38,096 bases of DNA from an uncultured Pseudomonadota bacterium. Lineage in GTDB: Bacteria; Pseudomonadota; Gammaproteobacteria; Methylococcales; Methylomonadaceae. This document shows, one piece after another, positions 1 to 7,592 of this stretch. Made by a program: the position numbers and the translations under genes. Location: the NCBI GenBank assembly GCA_903918375.1, contig CAIXED010000042.1:1-38096 (forward strand), given 5' to 3'. The first letter of the stretch is position 1, and the number at the start of each line of letters is the position of its first letter. The notes under the pieces are model-generated. The model ran no database searches. It was given only the letters and a program-made list of their open reading frames with translations, and had not been told where the DNA came from.

Positions 1-650
1 AACTTCCATGTAAGAAATTCATCGCGGCTTTCACATATTCCTCGCCACTCCCTTGTCAACTCCCCCGAAGTAGCCGCAGCAAGCACGGATTGCCGGAAGC
101 GTTTTAGCAAAGTGGGGATTTTTTCCAGACGAGCCTGAGCCACATCAACTTTGGCGAGTACGCTGTCGAGTTTGTTGGCGATGCGGATTTGTTCGTTTAT
201 GGGAGCCAATACAAATGGTGCTTGCTGCCCCTGTTTTGTTCCAAGTCTGGGCATATTGAGTCCATGCGAAACCTCGGATACATAATCAATGAATTCTTTT
301 CGTTTCAATCCATAAAAAAGGAAACGATTATCAAGATATTTGCCAGATTTAATTGGAATAATTTCGGTTGAGCAATAGCCAGATTCATTTGCAATAATGA
401 CTTTATCCAAATAGGGCCGAAGTTTGCCGTAAAGGACATCGTTTTTTTCGAATTTATTCTTGGTGCTTTTTGATTGTCGTTCGGAAAACAAAACTTGCTG
501 TGTCAATTTAGACGTCGTTTTCTCAATATCCTCTAATTCTAAAATCCACGCATCTCCGGCAATTTCCGCTGGCTCGGCTTTTGATATATTTCCATAGTCA
601 ATAACATCGCCTAATTGCACATTTATCCAACTATTTGGTAAATCACTCAC
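1..650 (-). CDS. hsdS: Type I restriction enzyme specificity subunit HsdS (partial, 3' end outside window)
   Basis: DNA-sequence recognition subunit of a type I restriction-modification complex. It would partner with HsdM and HsdR. My translation of the minus strand from a GTG at 650 reads without a stop to the window edge (about 216 residues). It begins with SDLPNSWINVQLGDVIDYG, the usual opening of a target-recognition domain. Near residues 155–205 it has the conserved helical spacer, including NEQIRIANKLDSVLAKVD and FRQSVLAAATSGELTREW. A GGAG box lies 9 bases before the GTG, which supports this start. The gene follows the truncated hsdM after only 3 bases, the normal M–S order. The second recognition domain and the C-terminus lie outside the window. 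Family assignment is firm; whether the complex works is doubtful because hsdM is broken. Confidence 0.85.
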   Translation of the reverse strand, partial: MSDLPNSWINVQLGDVIDYGNISKAEPAEIAGDAWILELEDIEKTTSKLTQQVLFSERQSKSTKNKFEKNDVLYGKLRPYLDKVIIANESGYCSTEIIPIKSGKYLDNRFLFYGLKRKEFIDYVSEVSHGLNMPRLGTKQGQQAPFVLAPINEQIRIANKLDSVLAKVDVAQARLEKIPTLLKRFRQSVLAAATSGELTREWRGICESRDEFLTWK

Positions 651-653
651 TAA

Positions 654-1022
654 TCAAATCTCCAAAGCCTTTCTCGTTCCCACGCGCTGCGTGGGAACGA
701 GATCGTTGAGGGCGTTAACGTCGTTGTGTTGTTGGATGTAATGGTGGGCGTTGTTGAAAATCGCTTGGGTAATCAAGGAGCCGTGAGAACCTAAATCGAC
801 CAGCATTTTTTTGTAAGCTTCCAGACGGGTGGCGGCATTCATGGCTTCCAGATCAGTCCAGCGGCAGCCAGCGGGGATTAGCTGATCTTGTCCGGTTTCT
901 TCCACCATTTTCAGGAACACCAAAAAGGTCAGTTCGTTGATGTATTCGTGGTAGGTAACACCGTCATCCCGCAATAAATTACAAAGATTCCAGCGTTTAG
1001 CGACAAGGTCTTGGGTACTCAT
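654..1022 (-). pseudogene. hsdM: hsdM remnant: N-terminal domain of type I methyltransferase
   Basis: The first ~112 residues match the HsdM N-terminal helical domain (TQDLVAKRWNLCNLLRDDGV, YHEYINELTFLVFLKMVEETG, LGSHGSLITQAIFNNA). HsdM is normally around 500 residues and carries a SAM-binding domain with an NPPF-type motif. Here the reading frame enters a perfect palindrome at 673–701, which it translates as LVPTQRVGTR, and ends six codons later at a TGA just upstream of hsdS. The whole catalytic part is missing. The short tail and the ribosome site for hsdS appear preserved, so I infer an internal loss rather than a simple premature stop. It cannot methylate DNA. I saw no strong ribosome site before the ATG. 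Confidence 0.8.
673..701. repeat. Perfect palindromic repeat at the hsdM break
   Basis: The arms CTCGTTCCCACGC (673–685) and GCGTGGGAACGAG (689–701) pair perfectly around a 3-base GCT loop. This is the form of a REP-like intergenic palindrome. Here it sits inside what used to be coding sequence, exactly where HsdM similarity ends. Confidence 0.85.
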
Positions 1023-1069
1023 GAGTTTTGGGGGTTGGGTTGAAATGGGTAGATACTGTAATTTAAGCC

Positions 1070-1095
1070 GTAATTCCCGTAAAAACGGGAATTAC
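1070..1095. repeat. Perfect 11-bp inverted repeat upstream of the hsdM remnant
   Basis: GTAATTCCCGT (1070–1080) and ACGGGAATTAC (1085–1095) pair perfectly around an AAAA loop. It lies in the gap between the toxin gene and the hsdM remnant. There is no T-tract on either side, so a REP-like element is more likely than a Rho-independent terminator, although it could still end toxin transcription. The rest of the 1023–1147 gap shows nothing I recognise. Confidence 0.7.
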
Positions 1096-1147
1096 CACGT
1101 CTTAAGGAATCGCAACATCCGTTATTACTGGTTTGGTTTAATCAAGC

Positions 1148-1456
1148 TTAAGCCAACATTTCTAACAAAATCGGATGCCAAAATGACTCATCAATAGTCC
1201 CCATTTTGCCAAGCAGTCGGCGCTTATCGACTGCACGTATCTGATCAAGCAATATCCAAGCACTACGATTATCAAAAATCACTTCGGGACGACAGCTTAG
1301 CATTTGGCCTTTAATGGTCAGTGGCGCAATGATCACGCGCGGTAAGTGTTGGTTTAAATCATCCGGCGACACAATCAAAGCAGGCCGCGTTTTCTTGATT
1401 TCGGGGCCAACCGTAGAATCAAGGTTAACCCAATACACTTCACCACGCTTCACCAT
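1148..1456 (-). CDS. mazF: MazF/PemK-type toxin endoribonuclease
   Basis: Toxin of a type II toxin–antitoxin pair; the family cleaves mRNA at short sequences. About 102 residues, the usual size. The N-terminus VKRGEVYWVNLDSTVGPEI and the following KKTRPALIVSPDD form the conserved MazF beta-barrel start and basic active-site segment. IIAPLT and the C-terminal LLDQIRAVDKRRL also fit. Of two in-frame ATGs, the one at 1456 is preferred because a GAGG box lies 7 bases upstream; the ATG at 1462 would be only 1 base from it. The start overlaps the end of the antitoxin gene (stop at 1450–1452), so the two are translationally coupled. The subfamily (MazF, PemK, ChpB) cannot be settled by eye. Confidence 0.88.
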   Translation of the reverse strand: MVKRGEVYWVNLDSTVGPEIKKTRPALIVSPDDLNQHLPRVIIAPLTIKGQMLSCRPEVIFDNRSAWILLDQIRAVDKRRLLGKMGTIDESFWHPILLEMLA

Positions 1457-1686
1457 TGCCATTCCTCACTGGCATCATCAATCGGCAAACAAGCAAAAGC
1501 ATCGACATTATCCTCTGGCTTATAACTGTCAAACCAAGCTTTACGCGGTGCATTTAAAGCTTCGATCACCAAAGTTTTTCCTTCAACGCGCAAATCCACT
1601 TCATCGCCTAATTCGCAAGCCTCAAGCAAGGCAGCAGGAATAATAATGCCGCGAGAATTACCAATTTTTCTTAACTGACTCAACAT
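1450..1686 (-). CDS. mazE: MazE/AbrB-type antitoxin
   Basis: Antitoxin that should neutralise the overlapping MazF-like toxin and bind the operon promoter. The N-terminal SQLRKIGNSRGIIIPAALL is the AbrB/MazE swapped-hairpin DNA-binding domain. The C-terminal half is acidic (KPEDNVDAF, PIDDASEEW), the usual toxin-wrapping tail. The ATG at 1686 is chosen for its GAGTGG box; a GTG at 1698 in the same frame would add four residues. The antitoxin-first order and the overlap of stop and start are typical of self-regulated pairs. Confidence 0.87.
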   Translation of the reverse strand: MLSQLRKIGNSRGIIIPAALLEACELGDEVDLRVEGKTLVIEALNAPRKAWFDSYKPEDNVDAFACLPIDDASEEWQW

Positions 1687-1735
1687 AAAACCACTCACTC
1701 AAGGTAATAACAATGTTATCACGCGATAGCTTGAT

Positions 1736-2392
1736 TTAACGACTACTTCCAGTAAACCCCAAACGAATCGAAGTCGAAATCATCGCTCTTGCCAATTTCG
1801 CCGCATTAGCTGGAATCAGCAAATAATCCGCCAAATTCTCATCACCCACCCGCTCCAAAGCGTCAATTACCTCATCGGCTTGCAATAAAGCTTTATTAAG
1901 TGGCAAAACCGCACCGGATTGAAGGCAAAAATCACCCAAATCAATCAAATAACCCGCCATTACCTGCCCTGTTCCAGCCGATTGTGCTAAATGCTGGTCA
2001 ATTAAGCTAAAGCGATTTTTGATGAACACATCGACCACAGTTAGCGTGTCGAGATGATTGGTTTCTGCCACCTGAAACACCGAATATCGAGCCAATCGCA
2101 TTCGCGACAACAAAGCTTGCTCAAACCCAGTCAACTGGTTTTTATGCAACCGCAAATATTTTTCGGCCATATTGAAGCCGTTGGGTTGCAAGCCATACAG
2201 CCAATAATCCATCAACAACTCGACTTCAACATCGTTGTTCGCATTGACGGCTTTTTTGTGCCACAAGCCTAAATGTTTAGCGCAAGTTTTGATTTCATCG
2301 GCATTGGAATTTTTGTAAATCCGAGTATGGAGATCGAAAAGGGTTCGGCGGATGGTGGGGTAATCGGTGATGCTGAAGGTTATATTGGTCAT
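1736..2392 (-). CDS. Hypothetical protein, mostly helical
   Basis: 218 residues, intracellular by appearance: no signal peptide and no membrane segment. I do not recognise it with confidence. The middle (about residues 58–165, from LLMDYWLYGLQPNG through LTGFEQALLSRMRLARYSVFQV to DLGDFC and GAVLPL) loosely recalls the region that often precedes SEC-C metal-binding motifs: an aromatic-rich 'family' segment, a short helix with E and R, then a 'gD' turn. No SEC-C cysteines follow, so this is only a weak fold hint. It lies between the toxin–antitoxin pair and a large repeat and has no evident operon partner. Confidence 0.6.
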   Translation of the reverse strand: MTNITFSITDYPTIRRTLFDLHTRIYKNSNADEIKTCAKHLGLWHKKAVNANNDVEVELLMDYWLYGLQPNGFNMAEKYLRLHKNQLTGFEQALLSRMRLARYSVFQVAETNHLDTLTVVDVFIKNRFSLIDQHLAQSAGTGQVMAGYLIDLGDFCLQSGAVLPLNKALLQADEVIDALERVGDENLADYLLIPANAAKLARAMISTSIRLGFTGSSR

Positions 2393-2498
2393 AAGTATGA
2401 ATGTTACCTAACGCTATCAAAGCGTCATCTGTACTCGATTTTTAAAAGGTTTCGCGTTGCGAAGCTGTTTGAATGTCGGTTCTCGCACCGACAAGCGA

Positions 2499-2677
2499 GT
2501 TACTTTTCTTTGTTTGGGCAAAGAAAAGTAACCAAAAGAAAGCCCACCCGACCGCCGCTTGCATCCTGCGCTCCGAAGCGTTTGCTGGGGGTTGGCAAAA
2601 GGGACTTCCTTGTCCCTTTGCCAACTCGCCGCATCCATGCGGCGACCCTAACGGGCTATTCCCAGCAAACGCTTCGG
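2499..2677. repeat. Large nested inverted-repeat element
   Basis: This element explains most of the 336-base gap at 2393–2728. It contains a 14-bp hairpin, GTTACTTTTCTTTG (2499–2512) with CAAAGAAAAGTAAC (2519–2532). A second pair of 17-bp arms, CCGAAGCGTTTGCTGGG (2573–2589) and CCCAGCAAACGCTTCGG (2661–2677), encloses two smaller hairpins: AGGGAC/GTCCCT and GCCGCAT/ATGCGGC. Both strands are open in several frames, but these frames have no family features and mirror each other across the palindromes. From memory, similar blocks are dispersed in many proteobacterial genomes. Nothing else was seen in the flanks of the gap. Confidence 0.75.
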
Positions 2678-2712
2678 TGCTCGGCGCGGCAGACGGGAGA
2701 ATAGCCAGCATC

Positions 2713-2742
2713 TAAATAACGTCACTGCCTAGACGTTATTTA
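2713..2742 (-). terminator. Hairpin overlapping the hydrolase stop codon
   Basis: TAAATAACGTC (2713–2723) pairs perfectly with GACGTTATTTA (2732–2742) around an 8-base loop that contains the TAG stop of the hydrolase gene. It could end transcription of the minus-strand operon, but no clear T-tract follows, so the terminator role is tentative. Confidence 0.4.
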
Positions 2743-3508
2743 ACTGATCCCCAACCAACCCCAAAAACACCGCCGGCGCATCAACATGCAACCAATGCCC
2801 AGTTCCCGCCAGCTCAACAATTTCGGCTTTCGGAAACCATTGATAAATCTCATCGCGACGAATATAGCTAGATGCTTCACCGGACAGAAATAACACCGAA
2901 TCAGGATAAGGATTTAAGCCGCTGCCATCAGGAAAACCAACAATGTAATGGGCGTTGTTGTGGAAATAATCCAGATTAACCCGCCAGCGATAAACCCCGT
3001 TTTCCAGCACTAGGTTTTGTAGCAAAAACTGCCGATAGCCTAAATCGACAATCGCGATTGCCAACCATTCTTCGGCTTGTTTGCGGTTGCCTAATTCCGC
3101 TAATGGCAAGTCCCGCAGGGCTTGGATGGTGTTGTCAAAACTGTGGCTGTAGCTAACGGGGGAAATGTCGGCAATGAGTAATTTATTGACGCGTTCAGGA
3201 TGATTTAAAGCCAGCCACATGGCTATTTTGCCGCCCATGCTGTGGCCTAAAAAATCGGCTTGTTCTAAATCATGTTGCTGCATAAAGGCAATCACATCAG
3301 CGGCCATGCTCGGATAATCCATCACTGCGGCATGAGGCGACGCGCCGTGATTACGCATATCCAATACATAAACTTGCCGCTGTTCAGCAAGCTGTTTCGC
3401 GATGCCGCGCCAGTTACGCGCCGAGGCAAAAAAGCCGTGCAAAATCAGTAATGGCGTGGTGGTTTGTGGTGCGCCAAATTGTTCAAAAGCGAGTTCGACT
3501 GTTTGCAT
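2729..3508 (-). CDS. Alpha/beta-fold hydrolase (YbfF-type esterase)
   Basis: Likely a cytoplasmic serine esterase; the natural substrate is unknown. The 259-residue protein has the oxyanion-hole segment LLILHGFFAS (residues 20–29), the family signature DMRNHGAS (50–57), the nucleophile elbow GHSMGG with Ser90, and a C-terminal GTGHWLH that would supply the catalytic His. The DxRNHGxS signature is characteristic of the YbfF group. The ATG at 3508 has GGAG 7 bases upstream; a TTG at 3529 is in frame but would overlap the upstream gene. It follows the DUF445 gene by 13 bases and is probably co-transcribed with it. Confidence 0.85.
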   Translation of the reverse strand: MQTVELAFEQFGAPQTTTPLLILHGFFASARNWRGIAKQLAEQRQVYVLDMRNHGASPHAAVMDYPSMAADVIAFMQQHDLEQADFLGHSMGGKIAMWLALNHPERVNKLLIADISPVSYSHSFDNTIQALRDLPLAELGNRKQAEEWLAIAIVDLGYRQFLLQNLVLENGVYRWRVNLDYFHNNAHYIVGFPDGSGLNPYPDSVLFLSGEASSYIRRDEIYQWFPKAEIVELAGTGHWLHVDAPAVFLGLVGDQLNNV

Positions 3509-3521
3509 TATCAGGCTCCGA

Positions 3522-4244
3522 TTAAGCAAACACCGACAATGCGCCTAAAATTCCACCAAACACACCGCCCCAAACCACCAGCCAGCCTAAGTGCTGTTTG
3601 ATAATTGCTTGCACCATTTCTTTAACCATTTGCGGGGTTAATTCGCTAAGGCGTTTATCAATCACCATTTCGACTTTGCTAACTAATTGTTCGCCGATTT
3701 TGTGGGCGTTGAGGCCGTTTTGTAAGGCATTGGTAAAACGCTCGGAGCTGACCATTTCTTGTAAAGTGCCCTGCATTTTGTCGATAAACGGTTGTTTTAA
3801 TGGCTGTAAAGCTTCTTCGCCGCCCATCATCATTAACATAGCGCCGAATGAGGACGTCATAATTGACGACACCAAGGCTTCATAGACTTTGTCGTAATCA
3901 ACCGCATCCAATAAAGGCTCTAAATTCAATACTTTGCTACCTTGCTGTTCTTCGGTTTCGATGAATTGTTCGATATTTTCGACGGTAAAAAACTGCTGCA
4001 TCATCAGTGATTTAATTGACGCTTTAAATTCTTCAAATCGGGCTGGAATAATCCCTGAGCCATATAAAAACGGCACTTTTTCAAACAACATATAAATCGC
4101 TAACCAGTTGGTAATTGCCCCAGAAAAAGCAAAAAAGCCAATCGCTTTTAAAGTTTCGGGGTAATACGGACTGACGTAACCAGCGACAATAATTAAAACG
4201 GAAATAAAATTGGTTAAAAAGCTTTGGTTTAGTAGTTTTTTCAT
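3522..4244 (-). CDS. DUF445 family membrane protein
   Basis: 240-residue inner-membrane protein of unknown function. The N-terminal hydrophobic stretch (about residues 10–30) is followed by the DUF445 signature GAITNWLAIYMLFEKVPFLY and GSGIIPARF. A long amphipathic region full of helices follows, with a final hydrophobic segment, GWLVVWGGVFGGILGALSVF, at the C-terminus. That layout, a helical domain between two membrane anchors, is usual for the family. It is first of a probable two-gene unit with the downstream hydrolase. No good ribosome site is visible before the ATG. No biochemical role is known to me. Confidence 0.85.
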   Translation of the reverse strand: MKKLLNQSFLTNFISVLIIVAGYVSPYYPETLKAIGFFAFSGAITNWLAIYMLFEKVPFLYGSGIIPARFEEFKASIKSLMMQQFFTVENIEQFIETEEQQGSKVLNLEPLLDAVDYDKVYEALVSSIMTSSFGAMLMMMGGEEALQPLKQPFIDKMQGTLQEMVSSERFTNALQNGLNAHKIGEQLVSKVEMVIDKRLSELTPQMVKEMVQAIIKQHLGWLVVWGGVFGGILGALSVFA

Positions 4245-4290
4245 TTAAGCACTTGAATAAAATTAAATCGGTCATTTTGCAATTAAAATC

Positions 4291-4311
4291 TTGATTGTTT
4301 GGCAATCAAGT
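4291..4311. repeat. 8-bp inverted repeat
   Basis: CTTGATTG (4291–4298) and CAATCAAG (4304–4311) pair around TTTGG. It lies upstream of the DUF445 gene and next to the REP-like pair. Its role is unknown; it may be a protein-binding site. Confidence 0.4.
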
Positions 4312-4315
4312 TAAG

Positions 4316-4415
4316 GCTTTCCCGTTCGTCCTGAGCTTGTCGAAGGATGAACGGGAAAGCCGAGGTCATCCGCTAACCCTCGCCGCTCATGCTTCGACAA
4401 GCTCAGCACGAACGG
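4316..4415. repeat. Inverted pair of REP-like elements
   Basis: The unit CCGTTCGTCCTGAGCTTG... (4323–4347) recurs on the other strand at 4391–4415, with a G in place of one C in the middle. The first copy is also enclosed by perfect 13-bp arms, GGCTTTCCCGTTC (4316–4328) and GAACGGGAAAGCC (4350–4362). Paired inverted units of this kind are typical of REP/BIME elements. They account for the middle of the 4245–4515 gap; the rest of the gap shows nothing I recognise. Confidence 0.75.
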
Positions 4416-4515
4416 CTTAAGTGGCAAGCAAGATTCAGAGTTCCCATCCTGTTTACTTTTATTTAACTACTTATATCAATAACAAGTTAGAAACAATTAA
4501 TTGGTTTGATCATCA

Positions 4516-5196
4516 TCACGACAAATCAGGGTTAATTTTGCCATCAATCAGCATAATTCGCCGATCTGCTGAACTAGCAAACACTGGATCATGAGTCACC
4601 GCCACCACCGCCTTACCGGTTTGATGGGCTAAATCGCGGAGAATTTGCTGAACCAAGGCACCAGAAGCCGTGTCGAGATTACCAGTCGGTTCGTCGGCTA
4701 AAATCACTAAAGGGTCGTTAGCTAAAGCGCGGGCAATCGCCACTCGTTGCCGTTGACCACCGGAGAGTTGATGCGGATATTTATGACTTTGATCAGCAAC
4801 GCCCAAGCTATCTAATAAAGCCATTCCACGTTGATTAAGCTTGGTTTCGCTTAATCGTCCCAAGCGGCGCATCGGCAGCGTGACATTGGCTAACACGGTA
4901 AATTCGGCCAGCAAAAAATGAAACTGAAACACAAAACCGAGTTTTTCCAAACGACGATTGGCTAATTGATCTTCATTAAGCCGCGAGACATTTTCGTTAT
5001 CCAACCACAACTGACCACTGCTTGCCACATCAAGCAAACCTAATAAATACAGCAACGATGATTTGCCGGAACCGGACGGCCCCATGATACAAACAAACTC
5101 GCCAGCCTGAATCTCTAGGCTAATATCGTCAACCAGTGTCACAGGTATTTCACCGACCAAGCGGCGAACTAAGTTTTCGGCTTTTAAAATACTCAC
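4516..5196 (-). CDS. ABC exporter ATP-binding protein (LolD/MacB type)
   Basis: Cytoplasmic ATPase that should power the permease encoded just upstream. The 226 residues contain Walker A GPSGSGKS (39–46), a Q-loop in FVFQFHFLL (88–96), the signature LSGGQ (144–148), Walker [12 protein letters not shown] (165–175) and H-loop His202. The FVFQF.LL segment and the DEPTGNLD form place it with LolD/MacB/FtsE-like ATPases. It starts with a GTG directly after the TAG stop of the permease, and the ribosome site GAGGGG lies inside the permease end, so translation is probably coupled. It is last in the operon adaptor–permease–ATPase. The substrate is unknown. Confidence 0.9.
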   Translation of the reverse strand: MSILKAENLVRRLVGEIPVTLVDDISLEIQAGEFVCIMGPSGSGKSSLLYLLGLLDVASSGQLWLDNENVSRLNEDQLANRRLEKLGFVFQFHFLLAEFTVLANVTLPMRRLGRLSETKLNQRGMALLDSLGVADQSHKYPHQLSGGQRQRVAIARALANDPLVILADEPTGNLDTASGALVQQILRDLAHQTGKAVVAVTHDPVFASSADRRIMLIDGKINPDLS

Positions 5197-6438
5197 CTAA
5201 GCCCCTCGCAAAATTTCCACCGGATGGACTTTACCCGCTCGTCTTGCTGGCAAATAAGCCGCTAAGATACAAGATGACAGCGCGAATAAAACCGCCAGCT
5301 CAAATTGCTCTATCCCCCACCAAATCGGCAAAAAGGCTTTTTCGGTAACCCCCGGTGGTTTGACTTCGATAGTAGACAAGATGTGCATTAAACCCGCGCC
5401 CAGCAATAGCCCAAACACACTGCCGATAGCACCGATAATGCTGCCTTCAAACAAGAAAATCAGCCGTATATCATTGGCGTGAAAGCCCATTGATTTAAGG
5501 ATGGCAATATCGCGGGTTTTTTCGATCACTATCGTTGATAAGGTGTTGTAAATCCCGAATGAAGCGACAATTAAAATCGCCAACACCACGCTAAACATGA
5601 TGATGTTACGAACGGTTAGCAAACTTAAAATATCTTCCGAAGCTTCTGTCCAAGAAGTGGCTTTATAGGCAATGGCGGTTTCGATGCGATGCGCTATATC
5701 TCGCGCTTGATAAGGATCATCCAGCTGAATGATGAAACGGTTAATCCGATTCGGTCTATCGAACATCACTTGTGCGCGTTTTAAATTCGCAAAGCTTTGG
5801 CTTTCATCATAAATCGCATTGCCGGTGCGAAAAATGCCAACCACTTTCATCACTCGCGAACCGCCATCTTGAGTAGCGACACTGAGATTGCGCCCCAAAC
5901 CAATTTGGAATTTATCTGACAAGCCGCGACCAATAATGATGCCATTGGGATTCGCAGTCAGGGCATCCAAACTACCTTGCTGCATTTTTTCTTGAATGGT
6001 GGAAACGGTTTTCATCTTACTAGGAATAATTCCCGATAAACTGCCCGCTTGATCTCGCCCCGCAAAGCTCAGCACCACCGGCCCAATCAAAACCGGTGCA
6101 ATTCGTAAGCCGGGCAAGGTTTCAATTAAAGCCAGTTTTTCGCGATAGCTACGAATCCCGCGCACTTCGGTTTTAGGGGTTAAATGCTGAATATGCACCG
6201 CACCGTCCGGCCAACGTAATTGCGCGGGTTGGATTTGTGGATGGCGATATTCGTCATAAACCGTGATGTGCGGACTGTTATCAACCAAGCGTTTGATGAA
6301 ATCTTGCTCCGAGCCGCGCATTAAAGCCGACACCGCCAAGAAAAACGCCACGCCCAATACCACGCCCGACAAAGACACCAAGGTTTGCCGCTTGCGACTG
6401 GTTAAATGGGTTAAGGCAATTTGCAGTTGAATCGGCAT
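5197..6438 (-). CDS. ABC transporter permease (FtsX/MacB family)
   Basis: 413-residue inner-membrane permease. One hydrophobic segment near residues 17–38 (TLVSLSGVVLGVAFFLAVSALM) is followed by a large periplasmic domain starting at SPHITVYDE. Three C-terminal membrane segments follow (IIMFSVVLAILIVASFGIYN; EGSIIGAIGSVFGLLLGAGL; ELAVLFALSSCILAAYLPA). The ending PARRAGKVHPVEILRG is the classic FtsX/LolC/MacB C-terminus. Its ATG overlaps the stop of the adaptor gene by one base. It should form the mechanical transmission part of an exporter with the neighbouring ATPase and adaptor. DevC-like and MacB-like exporters cannot be told apart by eye. Confidence 0.9.
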   Translation of the reverse strand: MPIQLQIALTHLTSRKRQTLVSLSGVVLGVAFFLAVSALMRGSEQDFIKRLVDNSPHITVYDEYRHPQIQPAQLRWPDGAVHIQHLTPKTEVRGIRSYREKLALIETLPGLRIAPVLIGPVVLSFAGRDQAGSLSGIIPSKMKTVSTIQEKMQQGSLDALTANPNGIIIGRGLSDKFQIGLGRNLSVATQDGGSRVMKVVGIFRTGNAIYDESQSFANLKRAQVMFDRPNRINRFIIQLDDPYQARDIAHRIETAIAYKATSWTEASEDILSLLTVRNIIMFSVVLAILIVASFGIYNTLSTIVIEKTRDIAILKSMGFHANDIRLIFLFEGSIIGAIGSVFGLLLGAGLMHILSTIEVKPPGVTEKAFLPIWWGIEQFELAVLFALSSCILAAYLPARRAGKVHPVEILRGA

Positions 6439-7448
6439 TAGGGTTGGCTACTCTGGATTCGAACCGCTTGGCCTTCGCGGAAATCGGCGGATAAGGTAGT
6501 GACAATCTGACTGTCTGCCGCTAAACCGCTGACAATTTCGGTACGCTCGGCGCTAGTGATACCAGTCACTACCGCTTGTTTGTGAAGCTGATTGTCGCTA
6601 ATAACCCAAACTGCGTTGTTATCAATAGCGAATGTTGGCACTAACAAGACGTTGTCGCGTGTTTCGACAATCAAATTAGCATCAACAGTCATACCAATTT
6701 GCAATTGACCAGGATCAGTCAAACTAATCCGCACCCGATAACTACGCGCCACCGGATCGCCTTTTGGAGTAATTTCGCTAACCAAGCCATCAAACACTTG
6801 TTTAGGCAAAGCATCACTACGTAACACCACCGCTTGCCCAACGCGGACTTGGGCAATATCTTCTTCATCGACTTGGGCGGTGATTCTCAAAGGCGCACAG
6901 CAAGACAGATAAAAAATCGGCTGACCGGCGGGAATAAATTGGCCGATTTCACCATCGCGTTTGATGATCAAGCCCTCGGCAGGCGCGGTTAAGGTCATAA
7001 AATCGCGTAAGGCATTAGCGCGATTAACGCTGGCAACCGCGGCATCTAAATCGGCTTTGGCGCGATCAATATCCAGTTTGGCAACCAGATTACGCTGGCC
7101 TAAAGTTTGTAGCCGTTCAAAATATTGGCGAGCAAAATTAGCGCGAACAGCCAGTTCAGTCACTGTGCTGGTTAAATCACTGTCATTTAATCTTGCCAGC
7201 AATTGACCTTTACGGACGGTTTGGCCTTCATCAACCACCAGCTCTAGCAAATGTCCGGCTTGGCGTGAAGCAATCGGTAAAGTGACAGAAGGTTCGACAG
7301 TGCCGGTTGCGTAAATCGCTTCGACAGCTGGGCCACGACTGGCGGTGACTACAGTGACGGTTTTTGGCCATTGCCACCATAAAAACAACCCTATCGCAGT
7401 TGCTAACAGACCGACTAACAACAACTGCCAAATCCGAATTGTGCGCAT
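6438..7448 (-). CDS. Periplasmic adaptor (HlyD/MFP) subunit
   Basis: 336-residue membrane-fusion protein that should link the ABC permease to the periplasm or an outer-membrane channel. One N-terminal membrane anchor (LLLVGLLATAIGLFLWWQW, about residues 9–27) is followed by a split biotinyl/lipoyl domain. Its halves are ASRQAGHLLELVVDEGQTVRKGQLLARL and LTAPAEGLIIKRDGEIGQFIPAGQ, and they bracket a coiled-coil hairpin. Beta-barrel and membrane-proximal domains follow (ITAQVDEEDIAQVRVGQ; VLLVPTFAI). An unusual adjacent Cys pair (FYLSCCAPLRIT) occurs where the family normally has a Pro/Leu turn. It is the first gene of the operon, and a GGA box lies before the ATG. Confidence 0.88.
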   Translation of the reverse strand: MRTIRIWQLLLVGLLATAIGLFLWWQWPKTVTVVTASRGPAVEAIYATGTVEPSVTLPIASRQAGHLLELVVDEGQTVRKGQLLARLNDSDLTSTVTELAVRANFARQYFERLQTLGQRNLVAKLDIDRAKADLDAAVASVNRANALRDFMTLTAPAEGLIIKRDGEIGQFIPAGQPIFYLSCCAPLRITAQVDEEDIAQVRVGQAVVLRSDALPKQVFDGLVSEITPKGDPVARSYRVRISLTDPGQLQIGMTVDANLIVETRDNVLLVPTFAIDNNAVWVISDNQLHKQAVVTGITSAERTEIVSGLAADSQIVTTLSADFREGQAVRIQSSQP

Positions 7449-7592
7449 TATTAAAATTCCATTGAGTTTCGAGTCATTGTTATCAAAGCTAAACCTTGAA
7501 TTAGCTAGGATTATAATGACTCAGTAGACGCTCAACACATTTGATAGCTATTAGTGATTACTAATCAGTAAATCCGACGCTGGAATTGCTCG

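Noticed and set aside
2417-2715. Several open frames on both strands (73–89 codons) between the 218-residue gene and the hydrolase
   Set aside because: They lie in the nested inverted repeat and mirror each other; none shows a family motif or a convincing ribosome site.
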